A stretch of DNA of 64,000 nt from Raffaelea ambrosiae (Eukaryota; Ascomycota; Sordariomycetes; Ophiostomatales; Ophiostomataceae), in the NCBI GenBank assembly GCA_002778195.1, contig PCDI01000011.1, forward strand, positions 101,921 through 165,920, in the 5' to 3' direction. Both the position numbers and the translations under genes were made by a program. The notes under the pieces were generated by a model. The model was not told where the DNA came from and ran no database searches. It saw only the letters and a list, made by a program, of their open reading frames with translations. This document shows, piece by piece, positions 34,515 to 45,806 of this stretch; position 1 is the stretch's first letter; each line of letters opens with the position of its first letter.

Positions 34515-34802
34515 AAACAGAAACAGAAACAGAAACAGAGAGAAACAGAAACAGAACGAAACAAAAACAACCAGACAAAGAAACAGAGTATCAGAGAATC
34601 AGATAATCAGATAATCAGATAATCAGAATCAGAGAATCAGAAAAACAGAAATAACACAGAACCAGAACCAGAAAGTCAGAAAGTCAGAAAGTCAGAATCA
34701 GAGAATTAGATAATTAGAGAATCAGAGAATCAGATAAATACAGAACAAAGAACACAGAAACAGAAACAGAAACAGAAACAGAAATAGAAACATACCAGAA
34801 AC
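34515..34802. repeat. Purine-rich satellite: AGAAAC and AGATAATC arrays
   Basis: Almost 290 bp of alternating AGAAAC hexamers, AGATAATC octamers and AGAAAGTC octamers with very few pyrimidine runs. The two AGAAAC blocks bracket the octamer blocks. Confidence 0.85.
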
Positions 34803-35921
34803 AGACACAAAGAGAGGAACACAGACGCAGAAACAATCACAACGGATAGTCCAGCTCTCTTGCCATCCCCGCAAATCCGCCAAAGAGGGACTGGCTGGAG
34901 CTTTCCCGTTCCGACGTGGCCAGCTGACCCTCGGGGGATCGTCGTAAACTTCCGGCCAACTGCTTGTCGCTTGCCAGCCTGCTTGCTTCCTCGCTGCTTG
35001 CCGCCCATCGGGTCGGTTCTGGCGAGGCTCTACCTGCCGAATCTGGCACCCCAAGCCTAACCATGCCCAAACGAGCAATTTCCGCTTTTGACGATTTGGG
35101 GCACCTTGGGGGCGGTTTCTTGTTGTTCCTGATATCGGTACTTCCTTCCACTTTCGTAATTTGTCAGGCCCGCACCTTCCCGGAAATGCGTGCCTGTCTG
35201 TGCCATTGGGCATGGCAGGCCAGGCCCCATCACCAGCACCGTCACTGCCTGTTCTTTCTCATTAAGCACTGGCATTTTCCATTCTGCTGCATTGGCCAAC
35301 CGAAGAGCATTTCAAGAGCCCTTCTGGCCATTCAGAAAGCATGCCATAACCCGTGTAACCGAGTTTCGCACTGCGTACACGAGGCTGCGAGCCTCGATGC
35401 GAACCTCCATTCATCCGTAATGCCAGCCACGTACAGCACCATGTGTCTGTCGACGCAAGCACAACCCCCAAGTAGACGCCCCAGAACGGTCGCCCTCGAC
35501 AGAAAGACTGCGCTGGCCCTGTGGCCGTTGTTTGCTCTTTCCTGCCCAGTAACTAGATATGGTATCATGACCATCCGTGGTTGGTCTTGCCGTGCGAAGG
35601 TCTGCTGCCGTTGCGTAGTTCCAAAATGGGAAAGAATGAACCGTGGCTAGCACCTTCTTTCCGAGACGCCTCGCGCACGTCTTCATCACCATGCTTTTGT
35701 CGTGAGGATTTCCACTTGAAGGCTTCTCACCCAGAATCTCTCCCAAAGTTGCATCATGTTTCCTGTCCAATATCTGCAGTCTTCTCGGCTTCATTATCCA
35801 TATCTGTGCTCCAGCGAAACCACTTCGTAGCCAGTGTGAGCAACGCAAGCTTTTAACACCATCAGAACTTGGGCTTTTTTTGCATACCTCTCCTTCTGTA
35901 TTCCATTCCATCTCCGACATC

Positions 35922-37574
35922 ATGGCGTACGAGAAGAAGATGCCTTTCAGAGAGCAACCGAGCTTCTCTAACTGGCTCGAAAGAGTAAGAAACATCCTTC
36001 GAGAACACAACCTCAACGCACGTCTCACGGATCCACCAGCACCTTCTTTGCCTGGAGTAGCCGCCTCGAGAGACGCAGTCGACAAGGTCAGGAACGGGTT
36101 CAGGAGCCTGAGAAAGAGAAGCAGCCGTCTTTTCTGGCTCCGAGATGGCACTCGAGCACCCAACAATAGCCCGGTAGGAAGAGCAGGAAAAGACACCGAC
36201 ACCACCCTCAAGCATCGAAACCCCGGACAACCGCCCGAACATCTGCCTGATAGCGAAGATGCCCGGCACGCAACGGAAGGTAGGGCTTCAACACATACCG
36301 ATGGGAAGCAGGGCGACGAAACCAAAAGGCCCTCCGGCGGCGGCATTGCAGAAGCTCAAAAGTTATCTCGGCCATGCAGCCCGAGTAGAGTGAGTGTATA
36401 CCCGTGATGGTGCAATGGGGATCAAGCTTCTTACATACAGCAGGAATCACGGCGTCCGGGATCCGATCCCACAGACGGGTCTCGTCCTCAATCATCCAAG
36501 TCTCTAACAGGCGGCAGCAGTGCCACCTCGGCGTCCGTCGCCAGGAACCAGACAGACACTCCTCCATCAGAGAACGGAGGGTCTTCTCGGAAAGGGAAGG
36601 AGAAGGCTACAGGAGGCGGACGGACTCCGGTTGACAGGGACAGATCTGGCGGACCTGACGACCCATCGGGACCCCCAGGAAAAGACTCATCCGAAGATTC
36701 CGACGAAGGGTCAATGAGAGGAGGCTTCATGGTTTCTCAAGGCTACCATAATACCCTCCCCACCACCCGCAGCAGGGCAAATTCCGTCTATGCAGCGCAG
36801 CCTCTCTATGGGGGCAACTCATTCGTGAGTCTCACCAGGCGGTTGGCCGTCAGAGAGAACAGGAACTGGCCACTGGGAGGTCAAGAGACGAACACTGGCG
36901 CCGAGGCGGCACGCAGACAGGCCTCTGCGATGAACACCAGTTCCGCGGTGATGCGGAGGCGGGCTGAAGCCAGTGACAGAGCAAAAGACGTCTCGCACAA
37001 GAAGGAAAACAAGAACGAGTCCAGCATCGATGCTTTCTCGAGCAGCACAACTCTGGTTCCTGCCTCCCTCTGCGCCGAGAACGGCTCTACTGGCAGCCTT
37101 GCCACTGCCGGAGACCAAGCACGCATGAGCGCACACTCCGGAACCACAAGGAAAGCCCTTGCGAGCAGACCTAAGTCTCTGGATATGTTGCCGTCTGTCA
37201 GACCAGTCACGGGTGGCCAGGGTGCAGACAGGACGTCTCAGATCTTCAGCAGCATCAGACGAAAGCCTGCTCCGGCTCAGAGCATACCAGCCGAAAAGAC
37301 CCAAAATATGGAAGTACTGACCAGCACAACTCAGAGCCATGGGCAATTGTCACAAGAGTCGTCCGAGTCTGACTACAGCAGTCTCTGCAAGCCTCTCGAA
37401 GTAGAGCAGGAGCCTGACCGCAACGGCCCGACGGGGACCCGGGGGAAACACTCGACCAGGAGCCTTCGAGAGGCCCTCCAAGCTACAGTAGCCAGCTTCA
37501 ACTCTGTGAACTGGCCCAGTTTCCGGATCCAAAAGAAAAACAAATTCAAGCGCCCACCCATCCCAACTTTCTGA
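35922..37574 (+). CDS. Hypothetical disordered Ser-rich protein, two exons
   Basis: Not recognised. Exons 35922-36389 and 36441-37574 join in phase 0 (GTGAGT donor, TACAG acceptor, 51-nt intron) to give 533 aa. The join links two long frames that are each incomplete alone, which supports a real gene. The first 75 residues could fold: a helix-like SNWLERVRNILREHNL and a basic VRNGFRSLRKRSSRLFW. The rest is disordered, rich in S, G, T, R and D, with KGKEK and SSEDSDEGS stretches. The C-terminus is basic (KKNKFKRPP), a possible nuclear signal. The acceptor is followed by another CAG, so a one-Gln splice variant is possible. No transmembrane segment or catalytic motif is seen. It borders the 21-kb gene-free region. 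Confidence 0.6.
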
Positions 37575-39535
37575 GAGAGCACACAGGTATCCAGCAGCCT
37601 TGCGGGTTGAGATTGAGATGCATCTATATGAATAGAGGGTCTATTCAAATTACCAGTAGAAGATACAGAATGGATTACCGCAACCTTGCAGGGCCTGCCA
37701 TCCAGGTACCGGACAGCATGGAAGCATACACGGTCCGTAGAACGGAGAATTGAGCACCATTGATATCCCGATTTTTGTTGTACTTGGGGCAGTGTGTCAT
37801 GGTACAGCCCGACATGCACTCTATGCTTCGACTCCTGCGTCCATTGTGGACGCAAGTGATTACAGGTGATGGTGTCTGGAGCACAGGTCGCTCGAACGTG
37901 TCCATGCCAAGCTGCTGACTGCCAGGTGGAAGAGACGGGATGTTCTGGACCATGGCCGATGTAAGCTCCCAGGCTGCGCCACGGGGTAATATTGAAAGCA
38001 CCCCCCTTTTTTTTAACCCTCCTACGTGAGGACAGCACAGCCTCGTCGACGCAGGTGTCCATATAAAAACCAGACAGCCCAATCAGCCCAGTCATGCCAA
38101 TGGCACAGTATCGCAAGTCCATAACAGCAGGAACGGAGACACGTCATTGGGAAAATGGACTATACGTGGCTGTTGTTCTGTGCCGTGCCGTTTTTGCAAG
38201 TGGCCGGGGCTGTGTTTTCTTTACGGCCCATTTGTGGTTCATTTAGATGAAAGGTGAAGGAATTCTGCCTTTATTTTGACGACTGACCACGATGAAACCG
38301 GTCTGCAGCAGGTCCTATATGCCGCATTCGATATTGCTGCTACCCTTCATCAGGTTTTATTCGGGAGACATCATATACAAACAAACACTGATACTGCCAC
38401 ATTCGTCTTGGATCTCGAACAGACCTCGGCCGAGCTGCACCAAATGGGAAACTGAGGCCCGGCAACAATGCTGCGTCTTTCAGCTTTGCTGACTCTACGG
38501 CCCTTGCCTTTATTTTCTGCGCAGATTGTCCCTTGGGCACCCAGGCAGCGCCCGAATTCTCGGCCCATTTAGCAGCCGATCAGCTGGTGATCACCAACTG
38601 TGGCCCAGCGGTTGCCTTTACCATGATGTAACAGAAGGGTCGTGACGATCTCTCTTTATCCTTTATCCGGACCAACAGGGGGGCGAAGCATGCTGGGTGG
38701 TTTCGTCTGACTTTTCGTCGAAGCAAAAAGAAAAGAGATCTACGTTGCAAGGTACCATTTTGTTTCCCATTCCCAGGACTGCTGATCCGCAGTCTCTGCG
38801 TTGCCCGATCCTGTCGATGATCCTCCAGCACCGACAAGTACTCGTACATACATGGTACTCGTAGTCTCTCACCGTCCCCTGTCTGTCCGGGGTACCCAAG
38901 AGGCCGTGCGCGGAACGTGGGCCAAAAGACAAAAAAGGAAGAACGAAACGTGGGATCGGTTGCCCGAAAGCTACCCTCTCTCTCTCTGTGTGCGTGTGTG
39001 CTGCAACTGTGCTGCCTACGAGCTACCAAGATTTGCTGTTTTTTTCTTTTCTTTTCATTTCAACTCGTATTGGGGCCTGGCATACTCTCGCTTGCTTCTC
39101 CTGTGCCTGGCCAATGGGCAGCTCAGCAAGACCTGTAAACTGACTGCAAGGCCCCCGATGGGGCTAAATTGGGAACACGTCTGACGACGTGGTAAATCCT
39201 TCCATATGCGATCCGTGGGCACAGAGCGAAAAAAAAAGGCCACTACTAAATGACAGGGGGACGGGCGAATGCTGTTTCGTAAGATGGGCATCTTACATGC
39301 GTGCAAAAATAAAGATAGCTAACTAACGTGCTGGCAGGAGTAAGATACCCTGCAGCTATGCAAGTTGGAAGAAAAAAAAAAAGAACGCAGCCCCCAAAAT
39401 GAGAGCGATAGTCATAGAAAAAAAGAATCCTTAGGGCCATTGGTCAGACTGACGGGGTTGCATGTTATTTTCTTCCCTTATACTGCTTCAAATCTCTCTC
39501 TGCCCCATTTGCGCAGGTTAATATGACATGGAGTC

Positions 39536-39572
39536 ACCATCATTCTCATCATCATCATCATCACCATCATCG
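39536..39572. repeat. CAT trinucleotide microsatellite
   Basis: About eleven CAT/ATC triplets with single-base interruptions. Confidence 0.8.
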
Positions 39573-41644
39573 GCGGGCTGCACGAGTTAACCGACCGCCC
39601 CGAGCAGGAAAGGTGATGTGAGATATGGGCTTGGAGAAGACCAAAAAACCGCCAAGAAGCTCACAGGGCGAGAGATCCCGGGACAAAGTAAGAACTAGGA
39701 CATCAGACATTATCTTGGGGCCGTTGGCAGTGAGCCAGACGGAGAAAAACAGCACGAAGAAAAACCCCGGCTTCGGATATGTGATTATTGAAATGTAAGC
39801 GGCGAAATCGGGCGAGGTAGACAGACCGCGAAGGAATCGGAAACAATGGCACGTATGCATTGTACATGGTAGTTATGGGTAGTGTGCTAAGATGGGGGGG
39901 GGGATGAGTTATGGATGCCAAAGGTTGGCCGTCCAGGATAATGTGCATGAACAAGGCATTTCCTATTACATGGTGTGTTCGACTTCTACGATGTAGTTAC
40001 GTCTCGTTGTTTCTCACACCGCCAGATCCAGGCCTGGTGAGGCAGGAAAGGCCCAAGCCCTGCAACACGCAAAAACCGTGAGGGATCCGAGAAGAAGAAG
40101 GAAAGGGTGTTGATCCCGCTGGATTTCGTCCCGGGGTGGCACCCGAGGGAAACTCGCCCACGAACTGGTGATGAGAACAATCGGGAAGGAGGAAATGGAA
40201 AGAGGCTGTTCTTTTTTTTTGGGACTCCCCGTCTGCTGGTCCGCAACGGCGGACCCGAAAGGCTGGCTGGGGGTTGTTTGTTGTGGCACGTTGTGTGCGC
40301 GTCTTACGAGAGAGAGTGTGTGTGTATGTGTGTATGTTTCTGCGTGTGTACGATACGTGGGTTGTTCAAAGTTTCCTTGAATAGCATTTTTTTTGGTTTC
40401 TGACCAAGGGCACGCCCATGAACGGTGCACAGGGTGCACAGGTGCCCTGCTTGTGCCCGGGGCTTGGGCTGTCCGTTGGCCAACGTTACCATGCAGCAAA
40501 TACAAGGTGTTGTTCACCAGGTTGTGGGCGTACAAGGTTGAGCGTACAAGGTTGTGGGCGGACCAAAATAAAAAACCAGACAGTCAGGCAGGGGCCACGA
40601 CTGGTTCCATCTTGCGTTCGAGGCTCCCATCTCGGCTGCAGGAAACCGCCGATACATGAAGGAAAGCCCGGCAAAGGCGCATCTCCGGGGGGGGGGGGGG
40701 GGGGCAAAAGCAGCCAAAAAGAGGGAGTGCAGAGACAAAATAGACGTGGGCCCCCAAAAGGGAGAAGGATGCTTGCTGTGTTACGTGGACTGCTTCTGCA
40801 ATTAGAAAAGGGTCATGAAAAAGAGAAGAATGCTCGAGGAACAAGACTGGACAAGATTTGAGGCACTCCTCTAGGAACAAGACTCAACAGGACTCGCCAA
40901 ACAGCGGAGACCCGGCCGTGTTTCGAACTGGCTAGGCCGTGGGGCCGTGGAAAGGGCCGCGAGTGCGATGACGTCCGCATGATTCCTCAGACGGCATCCG
41001 CACCGGGATCAGCACGGTGCAAAAAAGGAGCGAGACAAAACAGTAATCGAAGCCGGGCAATAAAAAAAACCCAAAAAAATCAGAAGAGCAAGTTCGATGG
41101 GATAAGCACGGCGGATGACAGTCTAGACTGCAGATTGGTCGGGATTGTGCATGGAATGCTGGAAACATATGGAAACACTGGGGAAGAGAAAAAAAAAACT
41201 AAAAAAACCGGGCATGTGAATACTTGTGGACTGCTTTGGTGGCTTCGTCGCCCTGCGTCCGCGATCCTATGCAGAAGCCTCATATGTAGATGGATGGATA
41301 GCATATGTATGCGTCAGCCGTCCCCCCCTTTTTTTTTTTGTTCAGTATCGAATCCCCACACAGCCTTTACTTGTTTGGGACAAACACTTCGACACATGAG
41401 TGTTGCGTACGCAGCATGGGTTGGTTGCCGGCCACACATCCCTGGGGGATGGAGACGTTGCATCGATCAACAGCAGGGACTATTGTTTGGTGCTTGATGA
41501 TGATGTGTGTCGTGTGTGTCGTGTGTTTGTGTATGTTAGGGGGGGGTTACGCGCACCGGCGTTGGAGGGTTTGACGGGGCAAGCAGGGAACAAGAGACAG
41601 GAAAGAGGTCAAATGAGACAAGCAGACAAAAAAAGGAGGCCAAA

Positions 41645-41697
41645 AAGAGACAAATGGACAAACAGACAAATAGACAAATAGACAAATAGACAAAAGA
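41645..41697. repeat. GACAAATA-type short tandem repeat
   Basis: Six imperfect 8-9-bp units in a strongly purine-rich stretch (41580-41760). Confidence 0.7.
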
Positions 41698-42687
41698 GCG
41701 GGAAACCCGGCCAAACCAAAAAAAAGAAAAAAAAAAGAAAAACCGGCATAGAAAACATCAGAGACACAATGGCTACTTTGTGGAAGACATGGGAAGCATG
41801 GGAGAGACACAGAACAAGATGATGTGGTTGTGCCATGCTGCCTGCTTGGTATTGGCTGCGGTGCCCGTTGCACGACATGCAGCACAAGAGACTGATGCAA
41901 AGACAATGCAAGCCGGCGAGGCCTAACGGGGAAGGGACAAGGGCGGGTAACAGAGGCGGCATAAAAAAAGAAGAAAAAAGAAAGAGAAAAAAGAAAAAAA
42001 AGGAAAAAAAAGGGACAACGCAACAGAGGCGAGATTGTTTTTGCGGGATGCCGAGAGACAACAAATGCCCAGCTGGCCAGACCAGAGACAGGAGACCGGA
42101 GACAGGAAACACTGGGAACCCAGCTGAAGGAAGGTGATCGTCATGAAACGGAGACCGGGTTTGGGACAAACAGTAGTGCCCTGCAAGGCCCGGCCTGCCA
42201 GCAGATGCGGTGGCATGAAAATGGGCTTGGGGGGGGGGGTCGTCGAAACATCACCACTTGTTCCCTTTCTTTTCCTTTCTATTTCTTTTCTTCTTTTCTT
42301 CTTTTCTCGGCCAGGCAATGTAACTAAGAGATAGTAAGAACTCCTTGCAGAAGACCTTGCCGACTTTCAGACCTGCCGAGACCTGCCGACCTTGTCGACC
42401 TCTGCAAACCTAGGAGGCGAAAAGGCTGCACGAAGCGGCATGCACGCGGCCACGGTGGGCAATGCGCGAGCCAAGCTCTGGGTGTGGCCAGATTCCCGCC
42501 TCCGGCCAGCTCCTCCAGAAGCAGCCCCCCCACACACCGCACAAAGCCGGGTTGTGCAGATGGTCCTGTTTTCGATATGGAGAGCTATTTTTAGGAACGC
42601 CATCTGGGTTGTCCACCACGCTATCTTTCTTCTTCCTTCCCCTGCAGGCTCGTGGTGGCCTGGCATTCTTCGGCTCTTGTGTCTTTT

Positions 42688-42860
42688 GGTTCTTCCTGGC
42701 TTCCTTCCTGGTTTCCTTCCTGGTTCTCCTCCTGGTCTCCTCCTGGTTCTCCTCCTGGTCTCCTCCTGGTCTCCTCCTGGTTCTCCTTGGTTCCCTTCCT
42801 GGTTCTTTAGCTCCCTTCCTGGTTCTTCAGTTCTCTTCCTTGGTTCTCGCCTTCCTGCTC
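42688..42860. repeat. TCCTGGTTC-type pyrimidine minisatellite
   Basis: Roughly fifteen diverged 9-15-bp units built on CTTCCTGGTT and CTCCTCCTGGTT. The plus-strand frame through it encodes only Leu/Phe/Ser-rich sequence. Confidence 0.75.
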
Positions 42861-42936
42861 TCTAGTCTCCCTTTTTTGCAGTCATGCCGGAGGAGAGCCT
42901 CACCCTCGCTAATCTCCCGTTGGTCTCTCGTTGGTC

Positions 42937-42992
42937 CTTTTTATTTTTATTTTATATTATAATATATTATAATATATTATATTTATTATATG
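42937..42992. other. AT-only island
   Basis: 56 bp almost entirely A/T, with TATTATAATA duplicated, in otherwise mixed-composition DNA. It would unwind easily; a replication or scaffold role is only a possibility. Confidence 0.4.
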
Positions 42993-45693
42993 GCCGATTT
43001 ACTATGCATTTTCTGGCCACTCCTTCCTACGCATCGCCATCCCTCGCAGGGTTTCCCCTTTCGGTCTTTTCTGACTGGTTGGATCCCCTTCCTTTGGGTC
43101 TTTTATCTCTTTTGTCTTTTTGTCTTGTTGTCTCTCTTTTTTTGATCCGGTCTCCCCCCATCTCCTTCCTCACCGTCCTCACCGCCGGACCACCACCACT
43201 CCACCGCCGGCGTCCCTTCACCGTCCCTCCTTCCTTCTGCTCCAGACTCACCGACGCGCAGCTGGGCACTAACACCACTAGTTTCAAGCATGTCATTGTG
43301 TTCTTCGGCCAGCCAGCCGGCCAGCCAGCCGGCCGGCCGACTTACCCTGCTTCCCTGTTCGTCTGCAAGCCGTTGGGCTTTGCTTGGCACAACCCCCCTC
43401 AAAAAAAAAAAAAAAAAAAACCAAGAAAACCGGAAACCCGGCTATCCTCGCGGGCAATTCCTGTTCTTGGCTACCACCTCACACACGGCGCAGGACTAGG
43501 GTCGTTATGTACTATGATTGCATGTAAGCGGCCATGTCGAACTACGTTGCTCCCCGAGCATGTCAATGTGTTGTGTGTGGCAAAGAAACCGCTTCCCAAC
43601 GATGCATCATGCAATACTGTGTCCCCGGCCGGTGTACTATCTGCTCCGTAGAAGGCCAGCAAAGTCCTGGGCAGAGGCATCGTCATGTGCTTGTTGCCGT
43701 CCTTTTTTTCCCCCATCTCCAGTTTTCTAGTTTTGTACTATTCTAGTTTTCTACCTTTCTGTGCGGTTCCACGTTTAGGCTCCCGGTGGCTCCAGGTTCT
43801 GGTTTCCCAGGATCACCACCGCGTTGCCGGAAAAAGCGGCCCTGTCTTGCTTTTTCCTTCGCTGTGTCTCGTTGTGTCCCCGGTTGTCTTGCGCTGTCTC
43901 GCGCTGTCTCTCGGCCGGTCTTCGCTCAGCTTTTTTTTTTTTTTTCGGTGTCATTTCACTCGACCGATCGTCTCCCCATCTTCCGCGGGTCTCACAGTCT
44001 CTGGCTGCCCTAGTTGAACCAACTACTGCATGCCGGCGGCACTGTTGTCCTGCTATGCATGCCTGTCTCTGTCATGTCTTTTCTTTTCTTCCCTGGCATT
44101 TCCTCGCCTTTCTCCTCCTCCCTGCGGCTCTCAGCAGCCCACATCGGCAGGCAGAGTCCCCCGGAACATGTCCCCCGTCCAATGGCCTGCCCTGGCCTCC
44201 CAAGGCCTCCAGTAGCCTTTGCAGCCCAGCGTCCGCCCCCCCCCCCCGCCTAACCGGCACTTTGGTACGGTCACGGTCAGACTGTCTGCAGGGCGAGGAG
44301 GAGAAAGTCGATGCATCCCACACCCCCAACCAGCCAAATCAACAACCCCCCCCCCAAATCCCACCCTCTTCCCATCCCGCCAGAGAGAAAACCTGCACCA
44401 GACTCGGAAGGGAAATTTCCAGCGCTGGTGGTGGTTGTCTGTATTTACCCGAACGGCGTACCCCCCATTCTGCACCACGAGCAGAAGGGTTAGAGAGAAA
44501 AAAAATTCAAAAAATAGCAAGGAACAAAAGGAAAAAAAAAAAGAAGAAAAATGAAAAAAAAAGGGCAAAAAGCAAGCAATAGCCAGACTAAAGCGGCTGT
44601 CAAGAAAGCCGATCCCAAGCTCGTGGCTGCTGCCCCAAAACTTTGCAGAACAAGACCATGTCCGACAACAGCCTAGCTAATAAGGGCAGTGTGCCAACCT
44701 TGGGCTGGGAACACACTTTTGCCTCTGTCGACGCCCCTCGCCGCCACCCCCCTCAACCCAACTCTGGGTATCGTGGTATCGTGGTATCGCGAGAAAGTAG
44801 TTGGAGACAAAAAGGGGAAAAAGAAAACAAAGATACCACGGGTGCTCGGTATGCACGAGTAGTCCGTGCTGAGGAGGGAGAATACTATGTAAAAAGAGCC
44901 AAGAGAAAATTAAAATAAAAGCCCATTTGCTCACGGCGCTTTCAGTTCCTCCGCCTGGCGGGGGCACGCACAGAAACATGTCGATCAGCCCTTTTCCATC
45001 CCCACTTTCTCCGGCTTCTCCCATGAGAGGATGATATTGATTTTCTTCCTCGTGCATGTCTGGCCTATCTGGCATCTGGTATCTGGTATCTGATGTTTTT
45101 TTTTTTGTTTTTTTTCTTCCTCTTGCATGTCTGATCTCACCCGCCTGGAAGTAGCCGACTTTGATATGTCCCCGACGGCGTTGGGCAAAGATCCTCGCTA
45201 GGGCAAATGAACGATATGTTTGCCACTTTGCATGTTTTAGCTGCTAGCTCACTTTTCTTTATTTTCTTTACATCTTATTTTTCTCACAGACAGGAAGGTC
45301 TGCTACTATGTATGTATTTCCGCGGCCCCTCCCCCCCTTTGCAAATCTCGATTATCTGATTCTTTTTTGACGAGTATGATGTAGTTATGGGTCGCACCAC
45401 CAGGTAAGTTGGGCTGTGGGACGGCCGGTACCAGTGGACCTGCCGAACCATGGAAGGGAGGAATGGAACAAAGAGAACATCATGTTATTTGTATGTGAGA
45501 TCGGCGTGGGGGGGGGGGGACTTTTTTGCCTTTTGAGGCTTCGTTTCTTTATTTTTTATTTTAATTTCATTTTTACTTTTACTTTTTTTCTTCTCTATTT
45601 TTCTTTTCAACTGTCACAGCAAAACAAGCCAAGAGATTGCCTGGGCACAAGTTTTGAACAGTCTGGGTTTTCTGGTGGGGGTTTGTGGGTTTT

Positions 45694-45806
45694 GTGATTA
45701 TTGTGGTTATTGTGGTTATTGTGGTTATTGTGGTTATTGTGGTAATTGTGGTAATTGTGGTTATTGTGGTTATTGTGGTTTTTGTGGTCCTCGTTATTGT
45801 GGTTTT
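45694..45806. repeat. TTATTGTGG nonamer satellite
   Basis: About eleven tandem 9-bp units with variants TAATTGTGG and TTTTTGTGG. One plus-strand frame reads as repeating Cys-Gly-Tyr, but that frame has no ATG. Confidence 0.85.

Larger units (their letters stand above)
29605..35921. other. Intergenic, 6.3 kb, no supported gene
   Basis: This separates two divergent genes. A TTTATAAT on the minus strand near 29965-29972 could serve the FAD reductase. The rest holds CAGC repeats (31136-31177), two degenerate ATCC-type arrays (31385-31465, 31527-31629), a TACGGAGTA at 31936, a CA run (32926-32947), a CTC run (33226-33257), a T run (34147-34165) and a long purine-rich satellite (34515-34802). Frames up to 254 codons match no family I know. 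Confidence 0.5.

Noticed and set aside
35411..36346. 311-codon minus-strand frame opposite exon 1 of the hypothetical gene
   Set aside because: The plus-strand model has a clean splice join and coherent product; this frame has neither.
37373..38122. 249-codon minus-strand frame overlapping the 3' end of the hypothetical gene
   Set aside because: Not low-complexity, but it overlaps a better-supported spliced gene and shows no motif, so I could not support it.
43824..44582. 252-codon plus-strand frame in the gene-free block
   Set aside because: Runs through T-, C- and A-rich tracts; composition only, no domain.
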